Counted from the stretch's first letter, positions 24,168-32,450 are shown. The stretch: DNA of 35,351 bases from Gemmatimonadaceae bacterium (GCA_013697785.1 JACCWE010000158.1:1-35351), one strand, 5' to 3'. The notes: generated from the sequence alone by a model not told the origin. A program made the numbers and translations.

Positions 24168-25742
24168 ATGCTCGCCGCCATCCACTCCGCCGCCGTCATC
24201 GGCATCGAAGCCTACGATGTGACCGTCGAGGTCGACGCTGCGCAGGGGCTGCCGCAGTGGACCATCGTGGGACTGCCGGCCGGAGCGGTGAAGGAGAGTC
24301 GAGAGCGTGTGGGCGCGGCGCTCGTGAACTCGGGCTTCGTGGTGCCACCGAAGCGCTTCACGATCAACCTCGCCCCCGCCGATCGACGAAAGGAAGGCAC
24401 GGCCTTCGATCTCCCCATCGCGCTCGGCATCCTCGTCGCTACGGGGCAGCTGCGCGCGGAGTCCGTCGCGCAGATCGTCGCCGTGGGCGAGCTCGGACTC
24501 GACGGCACGCTGCGCGCGATGCGTGGCGCACTCCCGATCTCGCGGCGCGTCGCTCAACGCACCACGCGTGAATACGTGCCCACGCTCGTGCTTCCGCCGC
24601 CCAACGTCGACGAGGCGGCGCTCGTGCGCGCGACCGTGCTCGCGGCGCCGAACTCGCTGCGCGAGCTCGTGGGCGCCCTGCGCCGAAATGCGCTCGCGCG
24701 TGCGGAGCCGCACAGTGCGCCGATCGCGGTATCCCGTGATCCATTGGACTTCGCCGATGTCGTGGGGCAGGGCACCGCGAAGCGCGCGCTCGAGATCGCG
24801 GCCGCGGGCGGGCACAACGTCATCATGGTAGGCCCGCCCGGTGCGGGAAAAACGATGCTCGCGCGCAGACTGCCGAGCATCTTGCCTGCGCTCACTGAGG
24901 GCGAGGCGCTCGATGTCACGGCGATCCACTCGGTCGCAGGTGTGCTCGCACCGGGTGACCCGCGCGTCGTCGCGCGCCCGTTCCGCGCGCCGCACCACAC
25001 GATCTCCGACGCTGGGCTGATCGGCGGCGGGAATCCGCCGCGCCCCGGTGAGGTGAGCCTCGCGCACCACGGAATTCTCTTTCTCGACGAACTTCTCGAG
25101 TTCCGCCGCCACGTCGTCGAATCGCTGCGCCAGCCGATGGAGGATGGCCGCGTCGTCATCGCGCGCGCGGCGCTCGCGATCGCCTTTCCCGCGCGCTTCA
25201 CACTGGTCGGCGCGATGAACCCGTGCCCGTGCGGCAATGCCGGCGACGGCGCGCACGCGTGCAGCTGTGCCGCCGCGGAGATCGCGAAGTATCGCGCGCG
25301 CCTCTCCGGCCCGATGCGCGATCGCGTCGACATGCACGTGCCCGTCGGCGCGCTCGCGCTCGGCACACTGGCCGCCGGAGGCGAAGGCGAAGGCTCGGCG
25401 TCGATCCGCGAGCGCGTCGAGCTCGCCCGCGCGCGCCAGCTTCTGCGCTACTCGGAAAGCGGCGAGGTCGCTGTGAACGCACACGTCAACGTGCGCGCGC
25501 TCCAGTCAACGGGCGGGCTTGCCACTGACGCGCGCGCACTGCTCACGAGCGCGGCGGAGCGCCTCCGCCTCACGGCGCGCGGATACCATCGCGTGCTCCG
25601 CGTCGCTCGCACGATCGCGGATCTCGATGCGTCGCGCGGAGTTGAAGCCCCGCACGTGGCGGAGGCGTTGCGCTATCGGACGACGGGCGAGGAAGCTCCG
25701 CCGTCGCACTTCACTCCGGCAACGGCTCACTCGGCAGCGTGA
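24168..25742 (+). CDS. comM: YifB/ComM Mg-chelatase-like AAA+ ATPase
   Basis: A 524-residue YifB-family protein, the hexameric helicase that drives branch migration of incoming DNA during natural transformation. The order is the usual one: Lon-protease-like N-terminal domain (about 1-180, with GLPAGAVKESRERVGAALVN), AAA+ core with Walker A GPPGAGKT at 222-229, PFRAPHHTISDAGLIGGG (271-288), Walker B ILFLDEL at 303-309, the zinc-like CPCG...CSC segment and a C-terminal Mg_chelatase_C domain ending in VAEALRYR. FLDELLEF replaces the more usual FLDELPEF. CATTCT lies 6 bases before the ATG with no Shine-Dalgarno. It is not a true Mg-chelatase subunit. A six-base dyad (25739-25744 with 25757-25762) overlaps the stop. 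Confidence 0.95.
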   Translation: MLAAIHSAAVIGIEAYDVTVEVDAAQGLPQWTIVGLPAGAVKESRERVGAALVNSGFVVPPKRFTINLAPADRRKEGTAFDLPIALGILVATGQLRAESVAQIVAVGELGLDGTLRAMRGALPISRRVAQRTTREYVPTLVLPPPNVDEAALVRATVLAAPNSLRELVGALRRNALARAEPHSAPIAVSRDPLDFADVVGQGTAKRALEIAAAGGHNVIMVGPPGAGKTMLARRLPSILPALTEGEALDVTAIHSVAGVLAPGDPRVVARPFRAPHHTISDAGLIGGGNPPRPGEVSLAHHGILFLDELLEFRRHVVESLRQPMEDGRVVIARAALAIAFPARFTLVGAMNPCPCGNAGDGAHACSCAAAEIAKYRARLSGPMRDRVDMHVPVGALALGTLAAGGEGEGSASIRERVELARARQLLRYSESGEVAVNAHVNVRALQSTGGLATDARALLTSAAERLRLTARGYHRVLRVARTIADLDASRGVEAPHVAEALRYRTTGEEAPPSHFTPATAHSAA

Positions 25743-25898
25743 GCGCGTGCTCCTCAGCTCACATTGCTCGCCATTCGGGCAGTCTCTCGCCCCGCACTTT
25801 GCGCATCCGCTCCCGACGCGCCACATTCACCTCGCTGCGCGCGTTCGCCCTCGCGCCCCGCGGCCCCCACGTCGCCACGCCCCACCATGGAGCACCGC

Positions 25899-27212
25899 AT
25901 GCTGTTGCCTCTTCGCTCGCTTGCAGCGCTTTCGCTGCTCGCCCTCGCCCCCTCGCTCTCCGCGGCGCAGGTCACCGCTATCAAAGCGGGAAAGCTCGTC
26001 GACACCGAGAAGGGAACGGTCGCGACCAACCAGATCATCATCGTGCGCGACGGCAAGATCGAGGCGGTCGGCCCATCGCTCGCGATTCCCGCAGGTGCGA
26101 AGGTCATCGACCTCTCGAACATGACCGTGCTCCCGGGTCTCATCGACAGCCACACGCACGAAGCCGATGGCGTTCTCCCCGAGGACAACGGCGACCCGCG
26201 CGCCGTGCTCTTCCACACGTCATCCGAGATCGTCCTCGCGGCGGTACCGAGTGTGAAGACCACGCTTATGGCCGGCTTCACGACTGTCCGCGATCTCGGC
26301 ACCTATCGCGCACTCAACGATGTCGCGCTCCGCGATGCGATCGCTCGTGGCGACATCCCGGGCCCGCGCATGTACGTTGCTGGCGCCTACATCACGATCA
26401 CCGGCGGCGCCGGCGCGATGACCGGCGTGTCGCCCGACGTGATTCTTCCGTGGGACATGAAGTTCGGCGAGGCGAACAGCCCCGACGAAGTGCGCCAGAA
26501 GGTTCGGCTGCTCGCCGCGCAGGGCGTCAACGTCATCAAGGTGTTGTCCACCGGCGCGGTGCTCACGCACGGCTCCAACACGAAGTCGCAGGAGTTCACA
26601 GCTGCGGAGCTCACCGCCGCCGTCGAGGAGGCACACGCCTTCGGCCTCAAGGTTGCCGCGCACGCGCACGGTGCAGATGGGATCAAGAATGCGATCCGCG
26701 CGGGTGTCGCGTCGATCGAGCACGGCACGTACATGGACGACGAAGCCATCCGGCTCATGAAAGAGCACGGCACCTTCTACTCGGCCACCCTCGATGTGCA
26801 CGACTGCATCGTCGCGAAGCCGAACCAGCCCGCGGACTTCCTCGCGCACAACAAGGGAATCGCCGAGACCCACTACAACGCGTTCAGGAAAGCCGTGCAG
26901 GCCGGTGTGAAGATCGCATTCTCCACCGACGTCCCCGTGTGTCCATACAAGGATGCCGGAAAGGAGTTCGCGTACATGGTGAAGTACGGGATGACGCCGA
27001 TGCAGGCGATCCAGGCCGCGACGACGGGAGGCGCTGAGCTGATCGGCGTGCTCGACAAGGTCGGCTCGATCAGCAAGGGGAAGTACGCTGACATCATCGC
27101 GACGAATGGCGATCCCACGAAGGATGTGACGCAGCTCGAGCACGTGCAGTTCGTGATGAAGGACGGCAAGGTGTACAAGACCTCGGATGCGGCGGTGCCG
27201 GTCACGGACTGA
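25899..27212 (+). CDS. exported metal-dependent amidohydrolase (copy 1)
   Basis: A 437-residue amidohydrolase of the imidazolonepropionase/dipeptidase-like group. A signal peptide (residues 1-23, ending SLSAAQ) exports it. Metal-site residues are intact: His85 and His87 (DSHTHE), Lys214 (VNVIKVLSTG, the likely carbamylated lysine), His255/257 (AAHAHG), His275 (SIEHGT) and Asp344 (FSTDVP). GFTTVRDLGT and MTPMQAIQAATTGGAELIG are typical. Relatives cleave dipeptides or carboxy-terminal Pro/Lys/Arg residues. The ATG at 25899 is chosen since GGAG is 6 bases upstream and the signal peptide begins there; the in-frame ATG at 25887 is possible. The 156-base gap before it is pyrimidine-rich; I see no promoter I would defend. 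A close copy follows. Confidence 0.9.
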   Translation: MLLPLRSLAALSLLALAPSLSAAQVTAIKAGKLVDTEKGTVATNQIIIVRDGKIEAVGPSLAIPAGAKVIDLSNMTVLPGLIDSHTHEADGVLPEDNGDPRAVLFHTSSEIVLAAVPSVKTTLMAGFTTVRDLGTYRALNDVALRDAIARGDIPGPRMYVAGAYITITGGAGAMTGVSPDVILPWDMKFGEANSPDEVRQKVRLLAAQGVNVIKVLSTGAVLTHGSNTKSQEFTAAELTAAVEEAHAFGLKVAAHAHGADGIKNAIRAGVASIEHGTYMDDEAIRLMKEHGTFYSATLDVHDCIVAKPNQPADFLAHNKGIAETHYNAFRKAVQAGVKIAFSTDVPVCPYKDAGKEFAYMVKYGMTPMQAIQAATTGGAELIGVLDKVGSISKGKYADIIATNGDPTKDVTQLEHVQFVMKDGKVYKTSDAAVPVTD

Positions 27213-27259
27213 TTGGCCGCTGTCCCGCGCGTTCACTCATCATAGATCCGGAGCCCCGC

Positions 27260-28567
27260 ATGACCGCACGCGCTCGCGCGCTCATCACCCTCGTGCTGTT
27301 CCTCGCGACCGCCTTTCCCACGCTCGCTCAGGTGACGGTAATCAAGGCGGGGAAGCTGATCGACACCGATCGCGGCACGGTCGCGTCGAACCAGATCATT
27401 CTCATTCGTGACGGGAAGATCGAGGACGTCGGGCCTTCGGTGAGCATCCCCGCAGGCGCACGCGTCATCGATCTGTCGAAGATGACGGTGCTACCGGGAC
27501 TCATCGACAACCACACGCATCTCTCCGATGGCGTCTTCGAGTCCGACGGCGACCCGCGCGTCGTGCTCTACCACACCAAGTCCGACGACGTGCTGGCTGC
27601 GATTCCGAATCTGCGCACGACGCTGATGTCGGGGTTCACGACGGTGCGCGATGTCGGCACCTATCGCGCGCTCAACGACGTCGGCATTCGCGATGCGATC
27701 GCGCGCGGCGACATCGTCGGCCCGCGCATGTACGTCGCTGGCGGATACATCACGATCACCGGCGGCGCGGGTTCGTTCTCCGGCGTCTCCCCCGACGTGC
27801 AGCTGCCGTGGGACATGCACTACGGCGAGGCCAACAGTCCCGACGAAGTTCGCCAGAAGGTCCGGCTGTTCGCCGCTGCCGGCGTGAACGAGATCAAGAT
27901 TTTGTCGACCGGTGCGGTCCTCACGCACGGCAGCAACAAGCAGGCGCAGGAATTTACGCCGGCCGAGCTGGCGGCGGCGGTGGACGAGGCGCATTCGTTC
28001 GGCCTCAAAGTCGCCGCGCATGCGCATAATGCGATCGGCATCAAGAATGCGGTTCGAGCCGGAGTGGCATCGATCGAGCACGGCACCTATCTCGATGACG
28101 AGGCGGCACGTTTGATGAAGGAGCACGGTACTTCTCTCTCCGCGACGCTCGAGGTGCACGAGTGCATCGCCGGCAATCCCGCCACCCCCGTCGACTTTCA
28201 GCAGCACAACGACGGGATCGCCGACATTCACTATGCTGGCTTCAGGCGCGCAGTGCTGGCGGGCGTCAAGATCGCGTTCTCAACCGACGTGCCGGTGTGC
28301 CCTTACAAAGATGCGGCGAAGGAATTCTCGTACATGGTGAAGTATGGAATGACGCCGATGCAGGCGATCCAGGCGGCGACCGTCGGCGGCGCTGAGTTGA
28401 TCGGCGTGCTCGACAAGCTCGGGTCGATAAAGAAAGGAAAGCTCGCCGACATTATCGCCGTGTCCGGCGATCCGACGCACGACGTGAAGATTCTCGAAAA
28501 CGTCGAATTCGTCATGAAGGAAGGGACGGTATACAAGAACACGGGCGTGGTCACGGCCGTTCAATAG
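27260..28567 (+). CDS. exported metal-dependent amidohydrolase (copy 2)
   Basis: A 435-residue paralogue of the preceding gene, 47 bases downstream in the same direction, with its own signal peptide (residues 1-23, ending FPTLAQ) and GGAG 7 bases before the ATG. All metal residues are kept: His85 and His87 (DNHTHL), Lys213 (EIKILSTG), the AHAH pair near 254-256, His274 (SIEHGT) and Asp343 (FSTDVP). Differences cluster after the first metal motif (HLSDGVFESDGD versus HEADGVLPEDNGD) and around residues 165-180 and 300-320, which in this fold line the active site, suggesting divergence in substrate choice. Peptidase-like scavenging in the periplasm is the most plausible role. Confidence 0.9.
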   Translation: MTARARALITLVLFLATAFPTLAQVTVIKAGKLIDTDRGTVASNQIILIRDGKIEDVGPSVSIPAGARVIDLSKMTVLPGLIDNHTHLSDGVFESDGDPRVVLYHTKSDDVLAAIPNLRTTLMSGFTTVRDVGTYRALNDVGIRDAIARGDIVGPRMYVAGGYITITGGAGSFSGVSPDVQLPWDMHYGEANSPDEVRQKVRLFAAAGVNEIKILSTGAVLTHGSNKQAQEFTPAELAAAVDEAHSFGLKVAAHAHNAIGIKNAVRAGVASIEHGTYLDDEAARLMKEHGTSLSATLEVHECIAGNPATPVDFQQHNDGIADIHYAGFRRAVLAGVKIAFSTDVPVCPYKDAAKEFSYMVKYGMTPMQAIQAATVGGAELIGVLDKLGSIKKGKLADIIAVSGDPTHDVKILENVEFVMKEGTVYKNTGVVTAVQ

Positions 28568-28734
28568 CCTCTGCTCCCCTGCGCACGATCGCTCAAGATT
28601 CCGACAGCGGTCGTCTCGCCCGAATGCTCGATTGCGGAGTCAGCCCATCTCTTCTTTCCTGAGGAGCGCCCGACAGTGCTCCATGACGCGCTTCGAAACC
28701 GCTGGGAGGGAAAACCGGGGCAGACCGCGCGCCG
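28568..28734. other. convergent intergenic gap, weak hairpin only
   Basis: This 167-base gap between the converging amidohydrolase and lipoprotein genes contains no open frame of merit. GGAGC (28663-28667) and GCTCC (28678-28682) could form a five-pair hairpin with a ten-base loop; no T-run follows. It is the longest gap in the window. Confidence 0.5.
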
Positions 28735-29211
28735 CTAGAATCCCGAGATGACGCGAACGTCGGTGGACACGCACCGCCACGCATCGGTAACCGTGCTGTC
28801 GGGCGGCAGGCATCCATTCACCGTCGCCCGGCCCACCGCCTTCGCCCTGTACAGCGTGGTGAGCACGAGCTTCGCGTGCGGCGCGAGATTCAACGAGTCG
28901 TTCGAGGTGAAGAACACATCTCCGCGCTGATACTCGAGCACGGAGGCCGACGGCGTGGCGGAGATCTCCAGCGCGTAGCCGATGCCGTGGGGCAGCCCGT
29001 ACGAGTGGTGATACGTCACGTCACCGACGTTCTCGATCACCCACTGCGCGCTGATGAACTCTCCGACGTTCGCCGAGCTGGTCGACACGCTCACCGTCGA
29101 CGTGATCAGCGCCTCGCGAGAGGCGGGCTCCGTGCTCGAGGAGCAGCCGCCGAGCGCGATCAGGGTGAGCATTGCTCGAGCAACGAAGCCAGCGCAGCGG
29201 GTGAGCGGCAT
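28735..29211 (-). CDS. small lipoprotein, probably a beta-sandwich
   Basis: A 158-residue predicted lipoprotein. The signal segment ends LIALGGC with Cys23 followed by SSSTEP, a typical flexible tether. The body has alternating beta strands (STVSVSTSSANVGEFIS, AQWVIENVGDVTYHH, ALEISATP, LAPHAKLVLTTLYRA) resembling an Ig-like or BsuPI-type sandwich, plus two cysteines (NGCLPP and WRCVST) that could form a disulfide. No named family is assigned. ATG 29211 is chosen because GGAG lies 7 bases upstream; a later ATG at 29172 would also keep the lipobox. A good promoter (29256-29284) lies in front, starting one base after the upstream gene, so it is probably transcribed on its own. Confidence 0.75.
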   Translation of the reverse strand: MPLTRCAGFVARAMLTLIALGGCSSSTEPASREALITSTVSVSTSSANVGEFISAQWVIENVGDVTYHHSYGLPHGIGYALEISATPSASVLEYQRGDVFFTSNDSLNLAPHAKLVLTTLYRAKAVGRATVNGCLPPDSTVTDAWRCVSTDVRVISGF

Positions 29212-29255
29212 CCGCGGTCTCCACGAGAGATGATGCGCCGCACGACGAAGCAACG

Positions 29256-29284
29256 ACTATCGACCGGGAAGACGGTGAAGTCAA
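29256..29284 (-). promoter_or_regulatory. sigma-70-type promoter of the small lipoprotein gene
   Basis: On the minus strand TTGACT (29284-29279), a 17-base spacer and GATAGT (29261-29256) give a near-consensus layout. A start site near 29249 would leave a leader of about 38 bases containing the GGAG ribosome site. Confidence 0.6.
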
Positions 29285-29285
29285 G

Positions 29286-29627
29286 CTATTTGCGGAAGAT
29301 GAAGTACACCGCCCCCGCCATGCACAGCGCTGCCCACAGGTAGTTGAGCTTTACCGGCTCGCGCATGTACAGAGCGGCGAACGGAACGAACACCGCCAGG
29401 GTGATCACTTCCTGCAGAATCTTGAGCTGGCCCAGCTCGAGCTGCGTGCTGCCGATCCGATTCGCCGGCACCTGCAGCGCGTACTCGAACAGCGCAATCC
29501 CCCAGCTCACGAGGATCGCAACGTACAGGGGCTTGTTGTGCAGATTCTTCAGGTGCGCGTACCACGCGAACGTCATGAAGCAGTTCGAGGCGATCAGCAA
29601 TAGTGCCGTTTTGACGATCACTGGCAT
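29286..29627 (-). CDS. DUF486 small membrane protein (DMT-like)
   Basis: A 113-residue protein of the DUF486 family, related in outline to small drug/metabolite transporters. Four hydrophobic helices span roughly residues 3-22, 30-48, 65-85 and 92-110. Typical family features are SNCFMTFAWYAHLKN near 16-30, FEYALQVPANRIG near 46-58, and QLKILQEVITLAVFVPFA near 64-81. ATG 29627 gives the normal family length; ATG 29660 would add 11 residues. GGGA lies 8 bases upstream of 29627. It is divergent from the JAMM gene. An AT-rich element (29674-29680) reads as a -10-like hexamer on both strands. No transport substrate is known for this family. Confidence 0.88.
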   Translation of the reverse strand: MPVIVKTALLLIASNCFMTFAWYAHLKNLHNKPLYVAILVSWGIALFEYALQVPANRIGSTQLELGQLKILQEVITLAVFVPFAALYMREPVKLNYLWAALCMAGAVYFIFRK

Positions 29628-29694
29628 GGAGATTCCCAATGGAGGCGTGACAGAACGCATTGGCGCGAGCGGGTAATATAGAAGAACCCTTTTC

Positions 29695-30318
29695 GTGCTT
29701 CGCGCCGCCAACCCAGCATCGGGACCAGTCGTGCAGTCTCGCATCACCAGCCGCTCCGCCCGCTTCGCTCGCGCGCCACGTCTCGCCTTGCTCCTCACCT
29801 TCGTCGTCGCCGCCGCTCTCGCAGCGCACCGAGCGAGCGATCCGATCATCGTGATCGCTCCCGCCGTGCGCGACTCGCTCAACAGCACCTGGTCGCAGGC
29901 CAATCGCCATTGGGACGAGATCGCCGATCAGAACATGCTCACCCAGGCGCTCGGCACCGGTGGCCGCCCAACTCAAAAGGAATACCTCGGCTGCCTCATA
30001 GGCGACTCCAACGCCGACACCTTCCACGTGATCGGGCTCGTCCCCGCACACGACATGAAGCGCTTCCAGTTCGCCGTCACCGGCAGCTGCGACAGCACGC
30101 CGGGCGTGATCGGCACCTTTCACACGCACCCCTATCGCGCGGCGCCAACAGGCTCGGCTCCGCTCAAGGAGCCGGGGCTCTCGAAGCAGGACCTCATGAC
30201 CTTCATGGGCGGCACCGACCGCGCGCTCATCGTCGTGTGGGACGTCGATTCGCTCGACGTTGCGCTCCGCTCCAGCGACGGACGCGTGGTGCACCCGGCG
30301 CTGCTCCTCACGCGCTGA
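29695..30318 (+). CDS. exported or membrane-anchored JAMM/MPN-type protein
   Basis: A 207-residue protein (from GTG 29695; GTG 29731 is an alternative with GGGA in front) with an N-terminal hydrophobic segment (about 28-44) acting as a signal or anchor. The body carries a JAMM zinc-protease pattern: Glu96 (TQKEYLGCLIG), GTFHTHPY with His143 and His145, then Ser163 and Asp166 (GLSKQDL). The usual spacing between the second His and the Asp is about ten residues; here it is 21, because of an insert TGSAPLKEPG. JAMM enzymes cut isopeptide or peptide bonds next to ubiquitin-like or sulfur-carrier proteins, normally in the cytoplasm, so an envelope-facing one is unusual. Two Cys (GCLIG, GSCDS) could pair. 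LarE follows 37 bases later. Confidence 0.7.
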   Translation: MLRAANPASGPVVQSRITSRSARFARAPRLALLLTFVVAAALAAHRASDPIIVIAPAVRDSLNSTWSQANRHWDEIADQNMLTQALGTGGRPTQKEYLGCLIGDSNADTFHVIGLVPAHDMKRFQFAVTGSCDSTPGVIGTFHTHPYRAAPTGSAPLKEPGLSKQDLMTFMGGTDRALIVVWDVDSLDVALRSSDGRVVHPALLLTR

Positions 30319-30355
30319 TATTTCCCCCGCTCCCCCTCGCGGCTACGTTTCGATC

Positions 30356-31240
30356 ATGAGCTCCCCTCAGCTTCTCGACTCTCCGAGCGCAGCGCTCGAG
30401 CGCGAGAGCAAGCTCATCTCGTGGCTCCGCGCGCACGACTCCCTCCTGCTCGGGTTCAGCGGCGGAGTCGACTCCGCCTACCTCGCCTGCGTCGCCATCG
30501 AGGCCGTCGGCCCCGAGCGCTTCCTCGCCGTGATCGGGCGCAGCGCGTCGTACCCTGTCGAGCAGTGGCAGATGGCACGCGACGTTGCGGTTCGTGCCGG
30601 TATAACAGTGCTCGAGGTCGACACTCACGAGATGGACGACCCGCGCTACGTCGCCAATCCAACGAACCGCTGCTACTTCTGCAAGTCGGAGCTCTGGAGC
30701 GTGCTCGAGCGCGTGCGCGCCGACCGCGGAATCGCGACGATCATCGACGGCACCAACGCCGACGATCTTTCCGACCATCGTCCCGGCAAGTTGGCCGCGA
30801 GCGAGAACAGCGTTCGCTCGCCGCTCGCCGAGCTCGGATTCACCAAGGCCGACATTCGCGAGCTCTCTCGCGCGCGCGGAATTCCGACGTGGTCACAGCC
30901 GTCGTCTCCGTGCCTCTCGTCGCGCCTTCCGTACGGCACCCCGGTCACCGTCACACGCCTCTCCGCCGTCGAGCGCGCCGAGCGTTCACTGCGCGAGCTC
31001 GGCGTCGTCGGGAACCTGCGCGTTCGGCATCATGGCGACACGGCGCGCATCGAGATGGATCTCGCGGAGCTGCATGAGTGGAGCGACCCCGATCGTGCGA
31101 CGCTGCTCCTCGCCGTCGTCTGCGCGGCGGGCTTCGTCAGCGCCGTGCTCGATCCCCGCGGCTTTCGCTCGGGCTCCCTGAACGTGCTCGCCGGCGTCGT
31201 CCCCGATCTCGGAGCCAGTGCGCCTCTTTCTGGCTCTTGA
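30356..31240 (+). CDS. larE: ATP-dependent sacrificial sulfur transferase LarE
   Basis: A 294-residue PP-loop enzyme of the LarE family, which adenylates and thiolates pyridinium dicarboxylate precursors for the nickel-pincer cofactor. Motifs: SGGVDS at 35-40, NPTNRCYFCKSELW (Cys106, Cys109), DGTNADDLSDHRPG (131-144), VRSPLAELGFTKADIR (153-168) and PCLSSRLPYGT (Cys186). The CxxC plus the third Cys is the set known in LarE forms that hold a [4Fe-4S] cluster and donate sulfur catalytically; forms with only the last Cys sacrifice it. No larB, larC or larA is in the window. ATG 30356 is preferred; TACGTT lies 6 bases upstream and no Shine-Dalgarno is seen. It overlaps thpR by 23 bases. Confidence 0.9.
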   Translation: MSSPQLLDSPSAALERESKLISWLRAHDSLLLGFSGGVDSAYLACVAIEAVGPERFLAVIGRSASYPVEQWQMARDVAVRAGITVLEVDTHEMDDPRYVANPTNRCYFCKSELWSVLERVRADRGIATIIDGTNADDLSDHRPGKLAASENSVRSPLAELGFTKADIRELSRARGIPTWSQPSSPCLSSRLPYGTPVTVTRLSAVERAERSLRELGVVGNLRVRHHGDTARIEMDLAELHEWSDPDRATLLLAVVCAAGFVSAVLDPRGFRSGSLNVLAGVVPDLGASAPLSGS

Positions 31241-31781
31241 GCTGGGCTCGCGCGAGCGGCGCGCCATCTGTCAGGCGATCGCGCCGATGAAGAAGGCCGC
31301 CCCCGAGGCGAGCTGGGTTCGCGAGGAAAATCTCCACCTTTCGATCAAGTTCTTCGGCGAGCAGCCCGACACTGCCCCCGCCGAGCTCGAGAAGATTCTC
31401 GCCGGAATCGCCGCCGCGCAGCCGCCGCTTGAGCTTCGCATTAGCGGCCTCGGCGCCTTTCCGAACCTTCGGGCGCCGCGCGTCGTATGGATGGGTGTGC
31501 AACACGACCCGAGGCTCGAACTGATGCATCACGATGTGGAGGCGACGTGCGCTGCGCACGGCTTCGCGCTCGACGCGCGCGCCTTTCGCCCGCACATCAC
31601 CATCGCGCGCGTGCGCGAGGAGATGCCGCTCGCCAATGCGCGAGCGCTCGCCATTGCCGCGCGCGCAGTGGGGTACAAGGGAGTGCAGCAGGTCACCGAA
31701 CTCTCGCTGCTCGAGAGCACGCTCACGCCGGCGGGTTCGCGCTACACGAGAGTCGCGTCGATTCCATTGGGAGGTGCGTAG
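31218..31781 (+). CDS. thpR: RNA 2',3'-cyclic phosphodiesterase ThpR
   Basis: A 187-residue member of the 2H phosphoesterase family, which opens 2',3'-cyclic phosphates on RNA (originally described as 2'-5' RNA ligase). The two catalytic motifs are HLS at residues 40-42 (ENLHLSIKFFGE) and HIT at 126-128 (FRPHITIAR); the first has Ser for the usual Thr, a tolerated change. The N-terminus MRLFLALEL is typical. The GTG start at 31218 overlaps larE by 23 bases; GGAG lies just 3 bases before it. It is followed 3 bases later by the anchored hypothetical gene, so it belongs to a tight operon. Confidence 0.92.
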   Translation: MRLFLALELGSRERRAICQAIAPMKKAAPEASWVREENLHLSIKFFGEQPDTAPAELEKILAGIAAAQPPLELRISGLGAFPNLRAPRVVWMGVQHDPRLELMHHDVEATCAAHGFALDARAFRPHITIARVREEMPLANARALAIAARAVGYKGVQQVTELSLLESTLTPAGSRYTRVASIPLGGA

Positions 31782-31784
31782 GCC

Positions 31785-32450
31785 ATGGGGGGATGCTTCA
31801 AGTCGATCGGATGTCTCGTCGTGGCGATCGCTTTCGCCACGGGCGCGTGGTTCACGCGCGATTACTGGACACCCTATCTGCACCGCATCACGCAGCCGAT
31901 CCCGGCCGCGCCCGCGCACGCCGCCAATCAGTGGCAGCCCGCGACTCCCGCCGGCGCGGCGCGCGCGCGTGCGATCATCGAGCGGCTCGGCTCGCGCAAC
32001 GGCCCCGTCTACGGCAACGTCGAAGCGGGCGATCTCGTCGCCTTCATCTTCCAGCAGCTGTCGCATCAGCTCCCCACATCCGCGCGCGACGTCGAGGCGA
32101 TGGTGAGCGGCGATCAGCTCCTCGTGCGCTGCTCGCTCAACCCGCGCGATCTCGGCGATCTCTCATCGCTCGGACCGCTCTCCAGAGTGCTCGGCGATCG
32201 GGAGCAGGTGGAGTTCGGGGGCACGCTCGACATCGTGAAGCTCGGCCTCGCCGAGTATCGCGTGCAGTCGTTCCGCATTCACGACTTCTCACTCCCGCAC
32301 GCGATGATGCCGCGCCTGATCAAGAGCTACTCCAAGGGCGCGCGCCCGCCCGGCCTTTCCGACGACGCGCTCGCGCTGACCACCCCCGTGCACATTGGCG
32401 ACGTGCGGATCAACAAGGGACAGGTCACACTCTACAAGGTGGTCCGGTGA
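31785..32450 (+). CDS. membrane-anchored hypothetical protein
   Basis: A 221-residue protein without a recognised family. The N-terminus MGGCFKSIGCLVVAIAFATGAWF is a hydrophobic anchor with two cysteines (Cys4, Cys10); the rest (about 30-221) is soluble and presumably periplasmic, with an alpha/beta character. A region near 90-120 (LPTSARDVEAMVSGDQLLVRC) and the ending HIGDVRINKGQVTLYKVVR look like the lipid-binding style of BPI/LmeA proteins, though this is a weak resemblance. GGGAGG lies 9 bases before the ATG. The stop overlaps the response-regulator start by 4 bases (GTGA), so their production is coupled. Its position suggests an envelope factor made with the NtrX-like regulator. Confidence 0.7.
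   Translation: MGGCFKSIGCLVVAIAFATGAWFTRDYWTPYLHRITQPIPAAPAHAANQWQPATPAGAARARAIIERLGSRNGPVYGNVEAGDLVAFIFQQLSHQLPTSARDVEAMVSGDQLLVRCSLNPRDLGDLSSLGPLSRVLGDREQVEFGGTLDIVKLGLAEYRVQSFRIHDFSLPHAMMPRLIKSYSKGARPPGLSDDALALTTPVHIGDVRINKGQVTLYKVVR

Larger units (their letters stand above)
25899..28567 (+). repeat. tandem duplication of amidohydrolase genes
   Basis: The genes at 25899-27212 and 27260-28567 align almost end to end with few gaps (a one-residue loss near residue 97). Long DNA stretches match closely, for example around 26980-27015 and 28336-28380, and both have the ribosome-site layout GGAGC, about six bases, ATG. Confidence 0.85.

Noticed and set aside
23865-25484. 539-codon minus-strand open frame opposite comM
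   Set aside because: Shadow of comM, whose Walker and family motifs are intact on the plus strand.
24168-25742. Possible Mg-chelatase BchI subunit linking to the BchO-like gene
   Set aside because: The Lon-like N-terminal domain and the full YifB motif set show ComM, not BchI; YifB is unrelated to bacteriochlorophyll synthesis.
25739-25762. Six-base inverted repeat overlapping the comM stop
   Set aside because: Twelve-base loop and short stem with no T-run; too weak to call a terminator.
29674-29680. TAATAT/TATATT element as a paired divergent promoter
   Set aside because: Good -10-like match on both strands but no acceptable -35 at 16-18 bases on either; left as a remark only.
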